Origin: a virus
Virus record (IMG/VR): IMGVR_UViG_3300046454_000397
Coordinates: 1 to 49,297 of that record
DNA: 49,297 bases
Reading direction: 5' to 3' (one strand)
Shown: positions 7,048-14,200 of the stretch, piece after piece
How the letters are laid out: each line of letters opens with the position of its first letter
Position numbering within the stretch: position 1 is the stretch's first letter
Notes under the pieces: model-generated
Told to the model about the DNA's origin: nothing
What the model saw: only the letters and a program-made list of their open reading frames with translations
Database searches by the model: none
Translations under genes and position numbers: made by a program

Positions 7048-7420
7048 AGCCGCGCTTCTTCTCGGTCTTGGTGAGAGGGCCGTCGGTGAAGGTTTGCATC
7101 GTTTTCACCGCGCCGAGCAGCTCGTCGCAGGCGCGCTTCACGTCGATGAGGCCGAGCGCGTCGTTGATCCGCTGCGCGTTCTCGGCGTAGCCGGCGACGT
7201 CGACGAGGTTGTCGCGCCCCGGGGAATGCCTGTCGCGGCTGAGCTTCTGCAGCACGTTCAGCATGCAGACGTCGCGGGCGCTGACCGCGGTGCCGAGGTA
7301 GGCGGACCACAGCGCCGCCGTGCGGCCGTGGTTCTCCGTTGGCGTGCCATAGGCCGCGGCGCGCGGTCCGCGGGTCAGTTCGGCGGCTTCTTCGAGAATC
7401 GACTTTTTTTGTTGTTCCAT
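6905..7420 (-). CDS. DUF6378 domain protein
   Basis: This gene runs leftward inside a rightward cluster. The ATG at 7420 is preferred to a TTG 18 nt upstream. The 171-aa protein carries LEEAAELTRGPRAAAYGTP (about residues 9-27), then NHGRTAALWSAYLG, DVCMLNVLQKLSRD and DNLVDVAGYAENAQRI. This matches the DUF6378 pattern found in many phages, sometimes compared with MazG-like all-alpha folds. The final 40 residues are Lys/Arg/Ser rich, overlap the opposite-strand gene by 143 nt and look poorly constrained. It shares a 38-bp divergent control region with the next rightward gene. Confidence 0.8.
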   Translation of the reverse strand: MEQQKKSILEEAAELTRGPRAAAYGTPTENHGRTAALWSAYLGTAVSARDVCMLNVLQKLSRDRHSPGRDNLVDVAGYAENAQRINDALGLIDVKRACDELLGAVKTMQTFTDGPLTKTEKKRGFTVFLSEKRLPALRKAFRKKTGRWAKSSEPRPASTSGTKAGSRRSGR

Positions 7421-7422
7421 GC

Positions 7423-7450
7423 TTGACAATCTAGGCAAATGTTTGAGAAT
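7423..7450 (+). promoter_or_regulatory. Candidate sigma70-type promoter, near-leaderless
   Basis: A perfect TTGACA (7423-7428) is followed after 16 bp by GAGAAT (7445-7450, four matches to TATAAT). The -10 ends only 8 nt before the ATG at 7459, so the transcript would have almost no leader. The spacer holds AAATGTTTGA, also present in the two promoters near 41320 and 42220. The interval lies between divergent genes and probably also controls the DUF6378 gene. Confidence 0.6.
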
Positions 7451-7458
7451 GCGCCACC

Positions 7459-7587
7459 ATGCAGACCAAGATTTTCCGCACGTCGGCGCTCCGCGACGCC
7501 GCGCTGTTCCTGCTGATCGCGGCGGCCGCGGTCGGTCTGGCGCTCGGCTGCGCCGACGACCTCGCGACCTGCGGATTCATCCGATGA
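7459..7587 (+). CDS. Tiny membrane or lipoprotein-like peptide, 42 aa
   Basis: This short gene lies 8 nt after a promoter-like -10 box. The peptide begins with basic residues (MQTKIFRTSALRD), followed by a hydrophobic stretch at about 14-30 (AALFLLIAAAAVGLALG) and a Cys at 31. That resembles a signal-anchor or a loose lipobox (LALGC). The stop forms an ATGA overlap with the HTH gene, so even without a folded product it could act as a leader for that gene. Support comes from the promoter position and coupling, not from homology. Confidence 0.55.
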   Translation: MQTKIFRTSALRDAALFLLIAAAAVGLALGCADDLATCGFIR

Positions 7588-7877
7588 GCAAGACCAGCAA
7601 GAGTCCGTTCCGCCAGCTTTGCGAGGCGGCGCGCCGCCGCGGGCGCAAGCGCACCGACCGGCCGCTGTCCATGGTGCAGCTCGCCAAGCGCGCCGGCGTG
7701 CCCGTGTTCACGCTCTACAAGGCGTGCAACGGCACCGCCAAGTTCGACCGCACGGAGTACCTCGTGGCCGGGATCGCGCTGGCCTTCGGCGTGCGGGAAG
7801 CGGAGGTCTGGCGTGCGATCGAGGGCACCTTCGGCCGGTCGTGGAAGCACGGCGGCACCGTGCTGGAGAAGGTGTGA
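7584..7877 (+). CDS. Small helix-turn-helix protein, 97 aa
   Basis: The ATG is within an ATGA overlap. Residues about 26-50 (LSMVQLAKRAGVPVFTLYKA) form a clear helix-turn-helix of the Cro/XRE kind, and the C-terminal part (LVAGIALAFGVREAEVWRAIEG) resembles the closing helices of that fold. It is the second gene after the divergent promoter region at 7421-7458, a usual place for a repressor or Cro-like autoregulator. It may control the DUF6378 promoter or its own, but no operator is proven. A C-terminal effector domain is absent. Confidence 0.75.
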   Translation: MSKTSKSPFRQLCEAARRRGRKRTDRPLSMVQLAKRAGVPVFTLYKACNGTAKFDRTEYLVAGIALAFGVREAEVWRAIEGTFGRSWKHGGTVLEKV

Positions 7878-8050
7878 ACGTGAGCACCGAAGAAGCAGTC
7901 GAGCACCTGCGCCTGACGCTGGTTGACCTCGCCAACATCGTGCGCCGGCTAATCATGGACACTGCGCCGAACAGCGCCGGATCGCACCACAACCTGCATG
8001 ACGAAGCGAATCGCGTCCTGAGAGACCTGGACCGACTGAGGAAACTGTGA
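7874..8050 (+). CDS. Small hypothetical helical protein, 58 aa
   Basis: The GTG at 7874 overlaps the previous stop (GTGA) and has GGAG 5 nt upstream; a second GTG two codons later is an alternative. The peptide is predicted helical with heptad-like Leu/Val/Ile spacing (EEAVEHLRLTLVDLANIVRR and a later ANRVLRDLDRLRKL), so a coiled-coil dimer is possible. No family is recognised. It ends in a GTGA overlap with the next gene. Confidence 0.6.
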   Translation: MNVSTEEAVEHLRLTLVDLANIVRRLIMDTAPNSAGSHHNLHDEANRVLRDLDRLRKL

Positions 8051-8325
8051 CAACGCGCAAGCATGAAGTCGAGGAAGGGATGCAGGACGACCGCGCGGCG
8101 TGCATGTTCTGCAACGAGCGCGAGCCGGATTCGATCTGCGACAAGTGCGCGCGCGTGATGTGCGTGGAGTGTGGCGTCACCGACTTCAAGGAAGGCGTTC
8201 TCTGCCCCTTGTGCGCGAACAAGCTGATGTGCACGCGCAAGGGGCACCAGTGGGGACGTCGCAAGACCTTCGGCGACCATCCGATTACTTTCACCGAATG
8301 CATGCGCTGCGGAGTCCGATCGTGA
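8047..8325 (+). CDS. Cys-rich zinc-finger-like protein, 92 aa
   Basis: The gene is GTG-started and overlaps its upstream neighbour by 4 nt. It has eleven cysteines in paired spacing: CMFC (about 19-22), CDKC (32-35), CVEC (40-43), CPLC (54-57) and a final CMRC. The arrangement CxxC...CxxCxxxxCxxC resembles B-box or RING-like cross-braced zinc folds. The motif CTRKGHQWGRR before the last pair recurs in form in a later gene of this cluster (CKHQWVATGELHDEC). Zinc binding is likely; the partner (DNA, RNA or protein) is unknown. Confidence 0.7.
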   Translation: MTTRKHEVEEGMQDDRAACMFCNEREPDSICDKCARVMCVECGVTDFKEGVLCPLCANKLMCTRKGHQWGRRKTFGDHPITFTECMRCGVRS

Positions 8326-8711
8326 GCGAAGCTATCAACCGTCTCGACCCGCTGGAGCTGCTGCGCCTTGAGAACCGCGAGCTGCGCGCCCTGCTGCACG
8401 CCAGCCAGGGCCGCATCCAGGAAATGCAGCAGGTCGCCGCGCAGCACGTCGTGCTGACCCACTTCGTCGCCGCGCTGGCCACCGCCGCCGGTGGCTCGAT
8501 GGTCATCACCTACGAGCAGGTGCAGGCCGCGCAGGAGCACAACGCCTTCCGGTTCATGGTGGACCGCGGCGAGCGCGAGGACGGCAAGGTCGACGCGCGC
8601 GTGACGGTCTACCCGCTGTCCGACGAAGAACGCGCGGCGCAGGTGAAGGCAGCGGCGGACGCTGCGGCCCTTCCCGTTGACAAAGCAAGTCGCCTGATCC
8701 TCCCGGAGTAA
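8322..8711 (+). CDS. Hypothetical protein with N-terminal coiled coil, 129 aa
   Basis: The GTG lies in a GTGA overlap. Residues 8-40 (PLELLRLENRELRALLHASQ onward) show a good heptad pattern and probably form a coiled coil. A compact middle follows (VLTHFVAALATAAGGSMVIT), then a charged strand-rich segment (GKVDARVTVYPLSDEERAA). No catalytic motif is visible. It is followed after 2 nt by the next gene of the same operon. Unknown function. Confidence 0.65.
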   Translation: MSEAINRLDPLELLRLENRELRALLHASQGRIQEMQQVAAQHVVLTHFVAALATAAGGSMVITYEQVQAAQEHNAFRFMVDRGEREDGKVDARVTVYPLSDEERAAQVKAAADAAALPVDKASRLILPE

Positions 8712-8713
8712 TC

Positions 8714-8899
8714 GTGACCCTTTCCGACGTGCTGTGGGCGCTGTTCGCCTTCTTCTGCTTGAACATGCTGTCCAACATCGGTCGCCAGATTCACTACCTG
8801 CGCCGCGACTTCAATTCGCGGATGCCGTGCAAGCACCAGTGGGTCGCGACGGGCGAGCTGCACGACGAGTGCACCGTGTGCGGCGCGAGGTCGTTGTAG
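8714..8899 (+). CDS. Small membrane protein with C-terminal zinc knuckle, 61 aa
   Basis: The GTG-started gene follows the previous stop by 2 nt. Residues 5-22 (DVLWALFAFFCLNMLSNI) form one hydrophobic segment, followed by basic residues (LRRDFNSR). The C-terminal part CKHQWVATGELHDECTVCG has Cys-His-Cys-Cys spacing for one zinc ion. The combination suggests an inner-membrane-anchored peptide with a cytoplasmic metal-binding tip. Such proteins occur among phage early genes that target host functions, but this is inference. Confidence 0.6.
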   Translation: MTLSDVLWALFAFFCLNMLSNIGRQIHYLRRDFNSRMPCKHQWVATGELHDECTVCGARSL

Positions 8900-8901
8900 C
8901 C

Positions 8902-9318
8902 GTGGCCTACGCCCGCGACGACAAGAAGAAGCTGCTCGCGCTCCTGCTGCACTGGCGCTGCTGCCGCTCGGAGTTCCACCGCATCAAGCGCGCACTCCGC
9001 GGCAGTGTCAACCTCTTCGCGGCCTTGGCCCTCGCGCGACAGGTCTACATAACGGGCGATCGCGGCATCCATGAGTCGATCTACACCACCAATGATTTTT
9101 GGTGGCTGCTGAAAAAGCTGGGACTGTACTCGAACTGCTCTGCAGGCTTGCTGAATACCCGCGTCGCGAACAGCCACGAGGCCTTTGTACGCGACATCCA
9201 GGGGCGGTGGTGGAGCCTTGACGCCATCTGCTCAAGCGTGGACCGCGAGTACCGCCGCCTGACGCCGCACCAGCGCCGGCGGTCCACCTACCCGAAGCGG
9301 CACCTGCGCAAGCCGTAG
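8902..9318 (+). CDS. Hypothetical protein, 138 aa, last rightward gene
   Basis: The likely start is the GTG 2 nt after the preceding stop. The product is basic, with segments DDKKKLLALLLHWRCCRSE (about 5-23), NDFWWLLKKLGLYSNCSAGL (65-84) and an Arg/Lys-rich end. The order of helices and the TTNDFWWLLKKL element could fit a winged-helix DNA-binding domain, but I cannot confirm it. Its stop is separated by one base from the converging leftward transcription unit, with no obvious terminator between. Confidence 0.65.
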   Translation: MAYARDDKKKLLALLLHWRCCRSEFHRIKRALRGSVNLFAALALARQVYITGDRGIHESIYTTNDFWWLLKKLGLYSNCSAGLLNTRVANSHEAFVRDIQGRWWSLDAICSSVDREYRRLTPHQRRRSTYPKRHLRKP

Positions 9319-9319
9319 G

Positions 9320-9529
9320 CTACGACGTCGGCAGCATCGCGCGCACCGCGCAGTCCTTCGCTTCGAGCAGTTTGTGCAGCGCGTGCTCCGTCTGCGCGAT
9401 CGAGGATGGATGGTTGCTGGCGCGGTTCGCGGTCTTCAGCGCAAGCGTGTGGAAGTCGCGGCTGACGTCCTGCAGGTGCTGCGGCAGGTGCGCGAACTCG
9501 AAGAACTTCAGGATGGGGAAGGAGTTCAC
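9320..9529 (-). CDS. Acb2-like (Acb2/Tad1 hairpin domain) anti-CBASS protein
   Basis: The GTG at 9529 makes a GTGA overlap with the upstream gene. The 69-aa product starts with ILKFFEFAHLPQHLQDVS (residues 6-23), then FHTLAL, and ends with HALHKLLEAKDCAVRAML (49-66). The pattern FF.F.HLP..L..VS..F followed by LLEAKDxAVRA is that of Acb2, the phage protein that binds cyclic oligonucleotides and so blocks CBASS effectors (also used as the Tad1 hairpin domain). The middle, usually ENLP.NPERT-like, diverges here (ANRASNHPSSIAQTE). It is the last gene of the leftward unit. Confidence 0.75.
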   Translation of the reverse strand: MNSFPILKFFEFAHLPQHLQDVSRDFHTLALKTANRASNHPSSIAQTEHALHKLLEAKDCAVRAMLPTS

Positions 9530-9759
9530 CGGAGCGGCACGACGTTCGGGCGCGCGGCGATCAGCACCTTCGAGCCGTCGGTGCCGACCTGCTCGGAGCT
9601 GAGCGCGCTGACGAGCGCGCAGCGGTGCTTCGCCAGCGACGCGTCGATCTCCAGGCCGCACGTCCGGGCGCGAGCCATGGCGTCGGCTTCCGGCGTCGGG
9701 CCGGCGAGGATCGGGCTGTCGGGCGTGTCAGTCACGGGAACGGGTTCGGAGTCGGTCAT
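9526..9759 (-). CDS. Hypothetical protein upstream of the Acb2-like gene, 77 aa
   Basis: The ATG at 9759 has AAGGACG 5-8 nt upstream and is preferred over an in-frame start 93 nt further up. The first 30 residues are Pro/Asp/Thr rich and probably disordered. The rest (GLEIDASLAKHRCALVSALS, then SKVLIAARPNVVPL) suggests a helix followed by strands. Small proteins with an EIxxxLxKxxCxL core of this type sit near virion or counter-defence genes in many phages, but I know no function. It is coupled to the Acb2-like gene through a GTGA overlap. Confidence 0.65.
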   Translation of the reverse strand: MTDSEPVPVTDTPDSPILAGPTPEADAMARARTCGLEIDASLAKHRCALVSALSSEQVGTDGSKVLIAARPNVVPLR

Positions 9760-9779
9760 CGGGTCGTCCTTGTAGAAAT

Positions 9780-9809
9780 GCCGGCCGCGCCTCGCACAGC
9801 GCGGTCGGC
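9780..9809 (-). terminator. GC-rich hairpin, possible attenuator
   Basis: Arms 9780-9790 and 9799-9809 pair over 11 bp with one mismatch around an 8-nt loop. On the leftward strand the hairpin is followed by ATTTCTAC, a weak U-tract, and lies between the lipoprotein gene and the 77-aa gene. A second small hairpin (9830-9835 with 9841-9846) precedes it. The pair could reduce transcription into the last two genes. Confidence 0.45.
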
Positions 9810-9886
9810 CCCTTGTCTCTCGGAGTCGCGTTCCGTGGAGCGGAACCACCATGCAGCCCGGAACGCTACCGCTTCGTAGCTGCGGG

Positions 9887-10315
9887 TCAAGGCGTCGGCG
9901 CGACGACCGGCGCAGCCGGCGCGCCGGCGCGCACGGCGTTCACCGCCTGCTGGACGATCGCCTCGGCGGCGTCGGGGTGCAGAGTGTCCGCCTGCGCGGA
10001 AGTAGTCGTGCCCATGCGGCGGACGGCTCCGATGCTGATCGGCACGCCGAGCACCAAGGCGCTGCCGACCTCGATCGCGAGCGACGCCCAGTTGAACAAC
10101 TTGTCGCCGAGCTGGCCGCCGGTGGCGGCGTCCACCGCGCCGTCGATGGTCGTCTCCTCGGCAGGCGTGATCTTGCCGGCGAGCATGTCCTGGTGCGCCT
10201 GGGCCTTGATCGCGTCGGCCTTGCCTTGAGACAGGTGCGCGGTGCAGCCGACGAGAGGAAAGCACAGAACAACGCAGCACAGCCACAGCGTCGTGATGGT
10301 CCGGAGTGTCTTCAT
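9887..10315 (-). CDS. Predicted lipoprotein, 142 aa (possible lysis accessory)
   Basis: The N-terminus has basic residues, a hydrophobic core (LWLCCVVLCFPLVGC, about 10-24) and a lipobox LVGC with Cys24, so the mature protein should be lipidated. A second hydrophobic stretch occurs near 75-97 (WASLAIEVGSALVLGVPISI). Between them is a charged helix (SQGKADAIKAQAHQDMLAG). The tail is Ala/Pro/Val rich. Together with two preceding small membrane proteins it could belong to a lysis cassette as a spanin-like component, but the second membrane segment is unlike a standard outer-membrane spanin. Confidence 0.7.
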   Translation of the reverse strand: MKTLRTITTLWLCCVVLCFPLVGCTAHLSQGKADAIKAQAHQDMLAGKITPAEETTIDGAVDAATGGQLGDKLFNWASLAIEVGSALVLGVPISIGAVRRMGTTTSAQADTLHPDAAEAIVQQAVNAVRAGAPAAPVVAPTP

Positions 10316-10578
10316 GGGTTCAGGATCTTTGCTAGTGTTGCGGATTGCGAACAGGTGACTTGGAGTGTCACCGCGTTCTCGGGAATGCTGAAGCTACGAC
10401 TCTGCCCGCCCGCGGTGAAGAGTGGGAGACCGAGACCGCTGATTTCGGCGCCGTTGCCGTCCATGAAGACGACGTCCGCGCCTAGCGGGAACGTTGCGCC
10501 ATTGGCGTTGGCCAACGTGATCGTCGCCGTGGTGCCGGCGGCCGGTGGATCGGGAAAGATGGTGAAGCGTTGTGGCAT
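10312..10578 (-). CDS. Hypothetical beta-rich protein, 88 aa
   Basis: The ATG overlaps the previous stop (ATGA). The sequence is strand-rich and Gly/Thr/Ala rich: FTIFPDPPAAGTTATITLAN, GADVVFMDGNGAEISG and SFSIPENAVTLQVTC. It looks like a small Ig-like or decoration-type domain. It lies between membrane proteins at the end of the virion gene block, so it may be a minor virion component. No family assigned. Confidence 0.65.
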   Translation of the reverse strand: MPQRFTIFPDPPAAGTTATITLANANGATFPLGADVVFMDGNGAEISGLGLPLFTAGGQSRSFSIPENAVTLQVTCSQSATLAKILNP

Positions 10579-10874
10579 CAGCGTCTGGCTCCGTTTTCGA
10601 TCAGGTAGAGGGCGCGCTTCGCGGTGCGCCCGGCGATCGAGTCCTGTTCCGCTACGCGCCGAAGCGCAGCCTCGGCTTGCAGCACTTCGTTGAGCACGTA
10701 GCCGATGGCGTACTCCGGGTTCACCGGGCGCCGCATCTGCTCGCACATCGCGTCGAACGTGAGTGGCTGTGCGCCGTTCCAGACGTAGGAGCCGACCGCG
10801 CCGCACAGCAGCCCGAACAGGCTGACGGCAATCCACAAGTTGACGCAGGCGCGGCGGATCTTCGGGAACTTCAC
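10578..10874 (-). CDS. Small single-pass membrane protein, 98 aa
   Basis: The gene starts with GTG in a GTGA overlap. Residues 12-32 (LWIAVSLFGLLCGAVGSYVW) form a transmembrane segment after a basic N-terminus (KFPKIRRA), predicting cytoplasmic N and periplasmic C ends. The remainder is helical (NEVLQAEAALRRVAEQDS). Such topology occurs in inner-membrane spanins and in some holin-associated proteins. Assignment to lysis rests on gene order only. Confidence 0.65.
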   Translation of the reverse strand: MKFPKIRRACVNLWIAVSLFGLLCGAVGSYVWNGAQPLTFDAMCEQMRRPVNPEYAIGYVLNEVLQAEAALRRVAEQDSIAGRTAKRALYLIENGARR

Positions 10875-11281
10875 GGCTTCAACCTCTCGTTCAGGACGCG
10901 AACGTCCGCGTGCACGGCCTGCACGCCGTCCTTGATCTCACTGATGCCTTCCTGCAACCAGTCGCGGCTGCCCCAGGCTTTCATCTGCGCGGCGGAGTCG
11001 TTGGAGCTGGAGTTGATCTGCGTCAACAGCAGGGTCTGCGTCGCGCTGCTCTCCGCGATCCGCTCCGTCGCCGTCGCTGTCCGGTCCAGGTAGTTCTGGA
11101 ATGCGTCGTTCTGCGACGACTGCAGCTTCAGGGTGCCGGCGTCGCGCCGCTTCAGCATCGAGACGACGAGGCCGCCGAAACCGAAGGCGAGGATGGCGAG
11201 GGCGACGATCAGGACCGTGCTAGGCTGCCCCGGTCCAATCGCCTTCGAGACGTCACTGATCGCTTCTGGAACTTGGGTCAT
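10871..11281 (-). CDS. Membrane protein with coiled coil, holin-like candidate, 136 aa
   Basis: One transmembrane segment lies at residues 22-43 (TVLIVALAILAFGFGGLVVS), followed by basic residues (KRRD) and a long polar helix rich in Gln/Ser/Thr (about 50-130) with heptad spacing. It starts with ATG overlapping the fibre-protein stop. Its place directly after the last large virion gene is where many phages keep holin genes, but a single-pass protein with a long soluble tail could also be a tail or superinfection protein. No endolysin is adjacent. Confidence 0.6.
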   Translation of the reverse strand: MTQVPEAISDVSKAIGPGQPSTVLIVALAILAFGFGGLVVSMLKRRDAGTLKLQSSQNDAFQNYLDRTATATERIAESSATQTLLLTQINSSSNDSAAQMKAWGSRDWLQEGISEIKDGVQAVHADVRVLNERLKP

Positions 11282-14200
11282 GGGGCCACCGAAAGTAGTT
11301 CAACAAGGATCTGCCGCTGCGTCACCGACCAACTGGCGGTGGCGTTGCCCATCGTCTCGCGAATGCCGATCGTCAAGGTTCCCGTCAGGTCGAAGGTCTG
11401 CGTGCCGGTGTTGCCCATCGCTTCGACGACGCCGGCGGTGCCGGCGATGCCCGTGGCGGTGCCCATCCAGCAGGTGCCCTGCACGTCAACGGTACCCGTC
11501 GCACCAGTGGTGAAGACGAGGATCTCGGCGACGAGGCGCCAGCCGAGCGTCAGGGACTTGCCGACCGTCACCGCGCCGGTCGCGGCGACCGCCGTGCTGC
11601 CGATCATCAGCTCGAACTTCTGCGTGGAGCTGCCGGCCTGCGTGACCATCACGCCACTGGCGGTGACGCGGATGACCGTCCCGGCGTTGTTCGCGAGCGC
11701 GGCGGCGATCGTCTTCGTCGTGGCGAAGATCGTCGCCGCTGCGGAGTTCGTGATCGTGTCGCCGCCGGCGACGCTGGTGTTGCTGGCGTATAGTGGATTC
11801 GCGCTGAACCACCGCGGGTCGTTGCCGGCGCCGCGCGTTTGCAGGTATTGCCCGTTCGAGCCGACGCCCAGCGCTACCCAGGCCGAGCCGTTGTAGTAGA
11901 GGATCTCGCCCCGCGTCGTGCTGAGCAAGGCGAGCAGCGCCGACGCACCGATGTTGCACGAGATGCTGCTACTGCTGACTTGCCACGAAGCATTGAGCGC
12001 CCCGGCCGGCGCAGCCGGCGTCGTGCCGTTCCAGTTCGCCGTCGGCGTGACCGCGCCGCCGTTGACCTGGATCGCGACGCCACCACTCGACGTCGTCCAC
12101 GTAGGATCGGCGCCGGCGCCCTGCGTCGTCAGGAACTGGCCTGCCGTGCCCGGAGTCAGCGGCGCCCATCCGCCAGCCGCGCGATAGAGCACGGAACCGC
12201 GCGTCGATCCGAGCACGTCGAGCAGACCCGACGCCGAGATGGAGCAGGAGATGTTCGCGCCGCTGTTCGCATAGACGGCGTTCAGAGCGCCAGCCGGCGC
12301 CGCCGGCGTGGTGCCGTTCCAGTTCGCTGTCGGGCTGACGCCGCCACCGTTGACCTGGATCGTCGTGCCGCCACCGCCGCCCGAACTGAGGGTCACCCAG
12401 GCCGCGGACACGGTGTCGTAGAACTCGACGACGTGGTTCGCGCCGCTGGTGTTGATGCGCACCAGTCCGGAGGCGACGGCCGGCCGCTGCGCCGTCGTGC
12501 CGGTCGGGATGCGGATCGCGCCGTGCCCGCCCTGGCCCAGCTCGACGACGACGTCGGTGCCGTTGTTGTAGCCGCGCAGGATCTCCGTCGAGTCGTGCTT
12601 GATGAGCAGCGCCTGCGACGCGACGGAGTAGTCCTGCGCGATCGTCACCGCCTTCGACAGCAGCGTGCCGTCGGCCCGCGGCAGGCCGAGCGCGAAGGCG
12701 ACGCCCGGCGCCGCGAGCACGTACGACGTCGTGGCGTTCACGCCGGTCGTCGTCGTGACCGACTGCGTGGAGTTGACGCCGTAGTAGTCCTCCATCTCGA
12801 ACCGCGGCGGCATGAACATCACGCCGCCGTTCGCGGTGCCGCCGCGCGCGCGGCTGGTCGTCGGAGTCTGGACGTAGGTGTAGTCGCCGGTCGCGAGGCT
12901 CTGACCGCCCCACGCGCGCATGGCGAGCACCTGCGGGCGCACCAGCTCGTCGCGCTGCACCAGCACGGCCAGAATCTGCGGGTTCGTCTCGAAGCGCGGC
13001 GAGTTGTTCAGCCACAGCTGCGGCCGGAAGGCGATGACGGCGAACGCCTCGTGGAACGGGTGCAGGATCGAGTAGAGGCCGGTCGCCGTCGAGTCGATGC
13101 TGCCGACGCGCTCGACGAGTCCGGGAACGCGCGCCGGTTGACCCGACCACGGGTCCGCGCCGGCGGTCTGACCGAGTGCGATCTGCGTGTTGCGGCGCGT
13201 GCCGCCGCTGACGGCACCGCTGCCGAGGCGCATGGAGCCGGTCGGCGTGCCGCCCAGGTTCTTTTGGTCGTACGGGTTGTTCGGGTCGACGAAGCTGCCG
13301 CCGCGCGCCTGCCCGGTGCGCTGCGCGGGATCGCTGCCGCCGCCGGCCGGCTGGCCGGGCATCGTCGGGTCGAGAAGTGAGCCGCCACCGCCGCGGTAGT
13401 CCGGCACGTCGCCGGCGCCGGGGTCAGGCCGCGGGCCGCCGTTCGGGGTCGTGGGGCCACCGGGGATCCTGCCGCCGCCCGGGGGCGGCGGACCGCCCCA
13501 CGTCGGAGGACCCGCCCACGGGGTGACAGGGGGCGGCAGGCCGCCCGGCGGCGGCGGGCCGCCTGGAGCCCCTGGGCCGGGCGTAGAGGGGCCGCCAGGG
13601 CCGGGAGGGCCGCCGGTAGCTGGGCCGCCAGGACCGCCCGGCGGCGGGGGCGGGATGACCGGGCCACCGGGGCCGGGCGTGGTCGGACCTCCCGGCCCGG
13701 GCGGCCCTTCCCGCGGCCAGTCAACCGTGGGCGGCGGGGGTGGACCGCCACCGGGCGGGCTCGACGGCGAGAAGTACGGGACCTCCGCCCACCACATCCA
13801 CAAGCCGTCGCGGGGACCTTTGGCGAAGGCGTGCTGCGCGATCGGGTTCCACGTCAGGTGGACCTTCGACATCAGCGGGTAGCTCGGCGGGAACGGGTAG
13901 TCCCCCTCGAAGAACAGCGGCCCGTCGTACTTCTGGTCGCGGAAGAAGTAGGCGCCGGTGCTGACGTGCGCGGAGTTGACCGGGTGCCCGTCGCCGTCGA
14001 CGCCGTGGTTGTGCTTGTCGACCTGATGCCCGGCGTGGATCGGTCCGTAGCCGCGCATCGCGGCCATCAGGGCGACGGCGTGCCCGCCGGTGCGCGTCGG
14101 CGAGAAGGTGCCGAAGCTGTTGGGCGCCTGCTCGCCGTTGCCGTTGCCGTCGGTCGACAGGCCGGCGCCGTACGTGCCGGCGTTGCTGCCGCCGCCCGTG

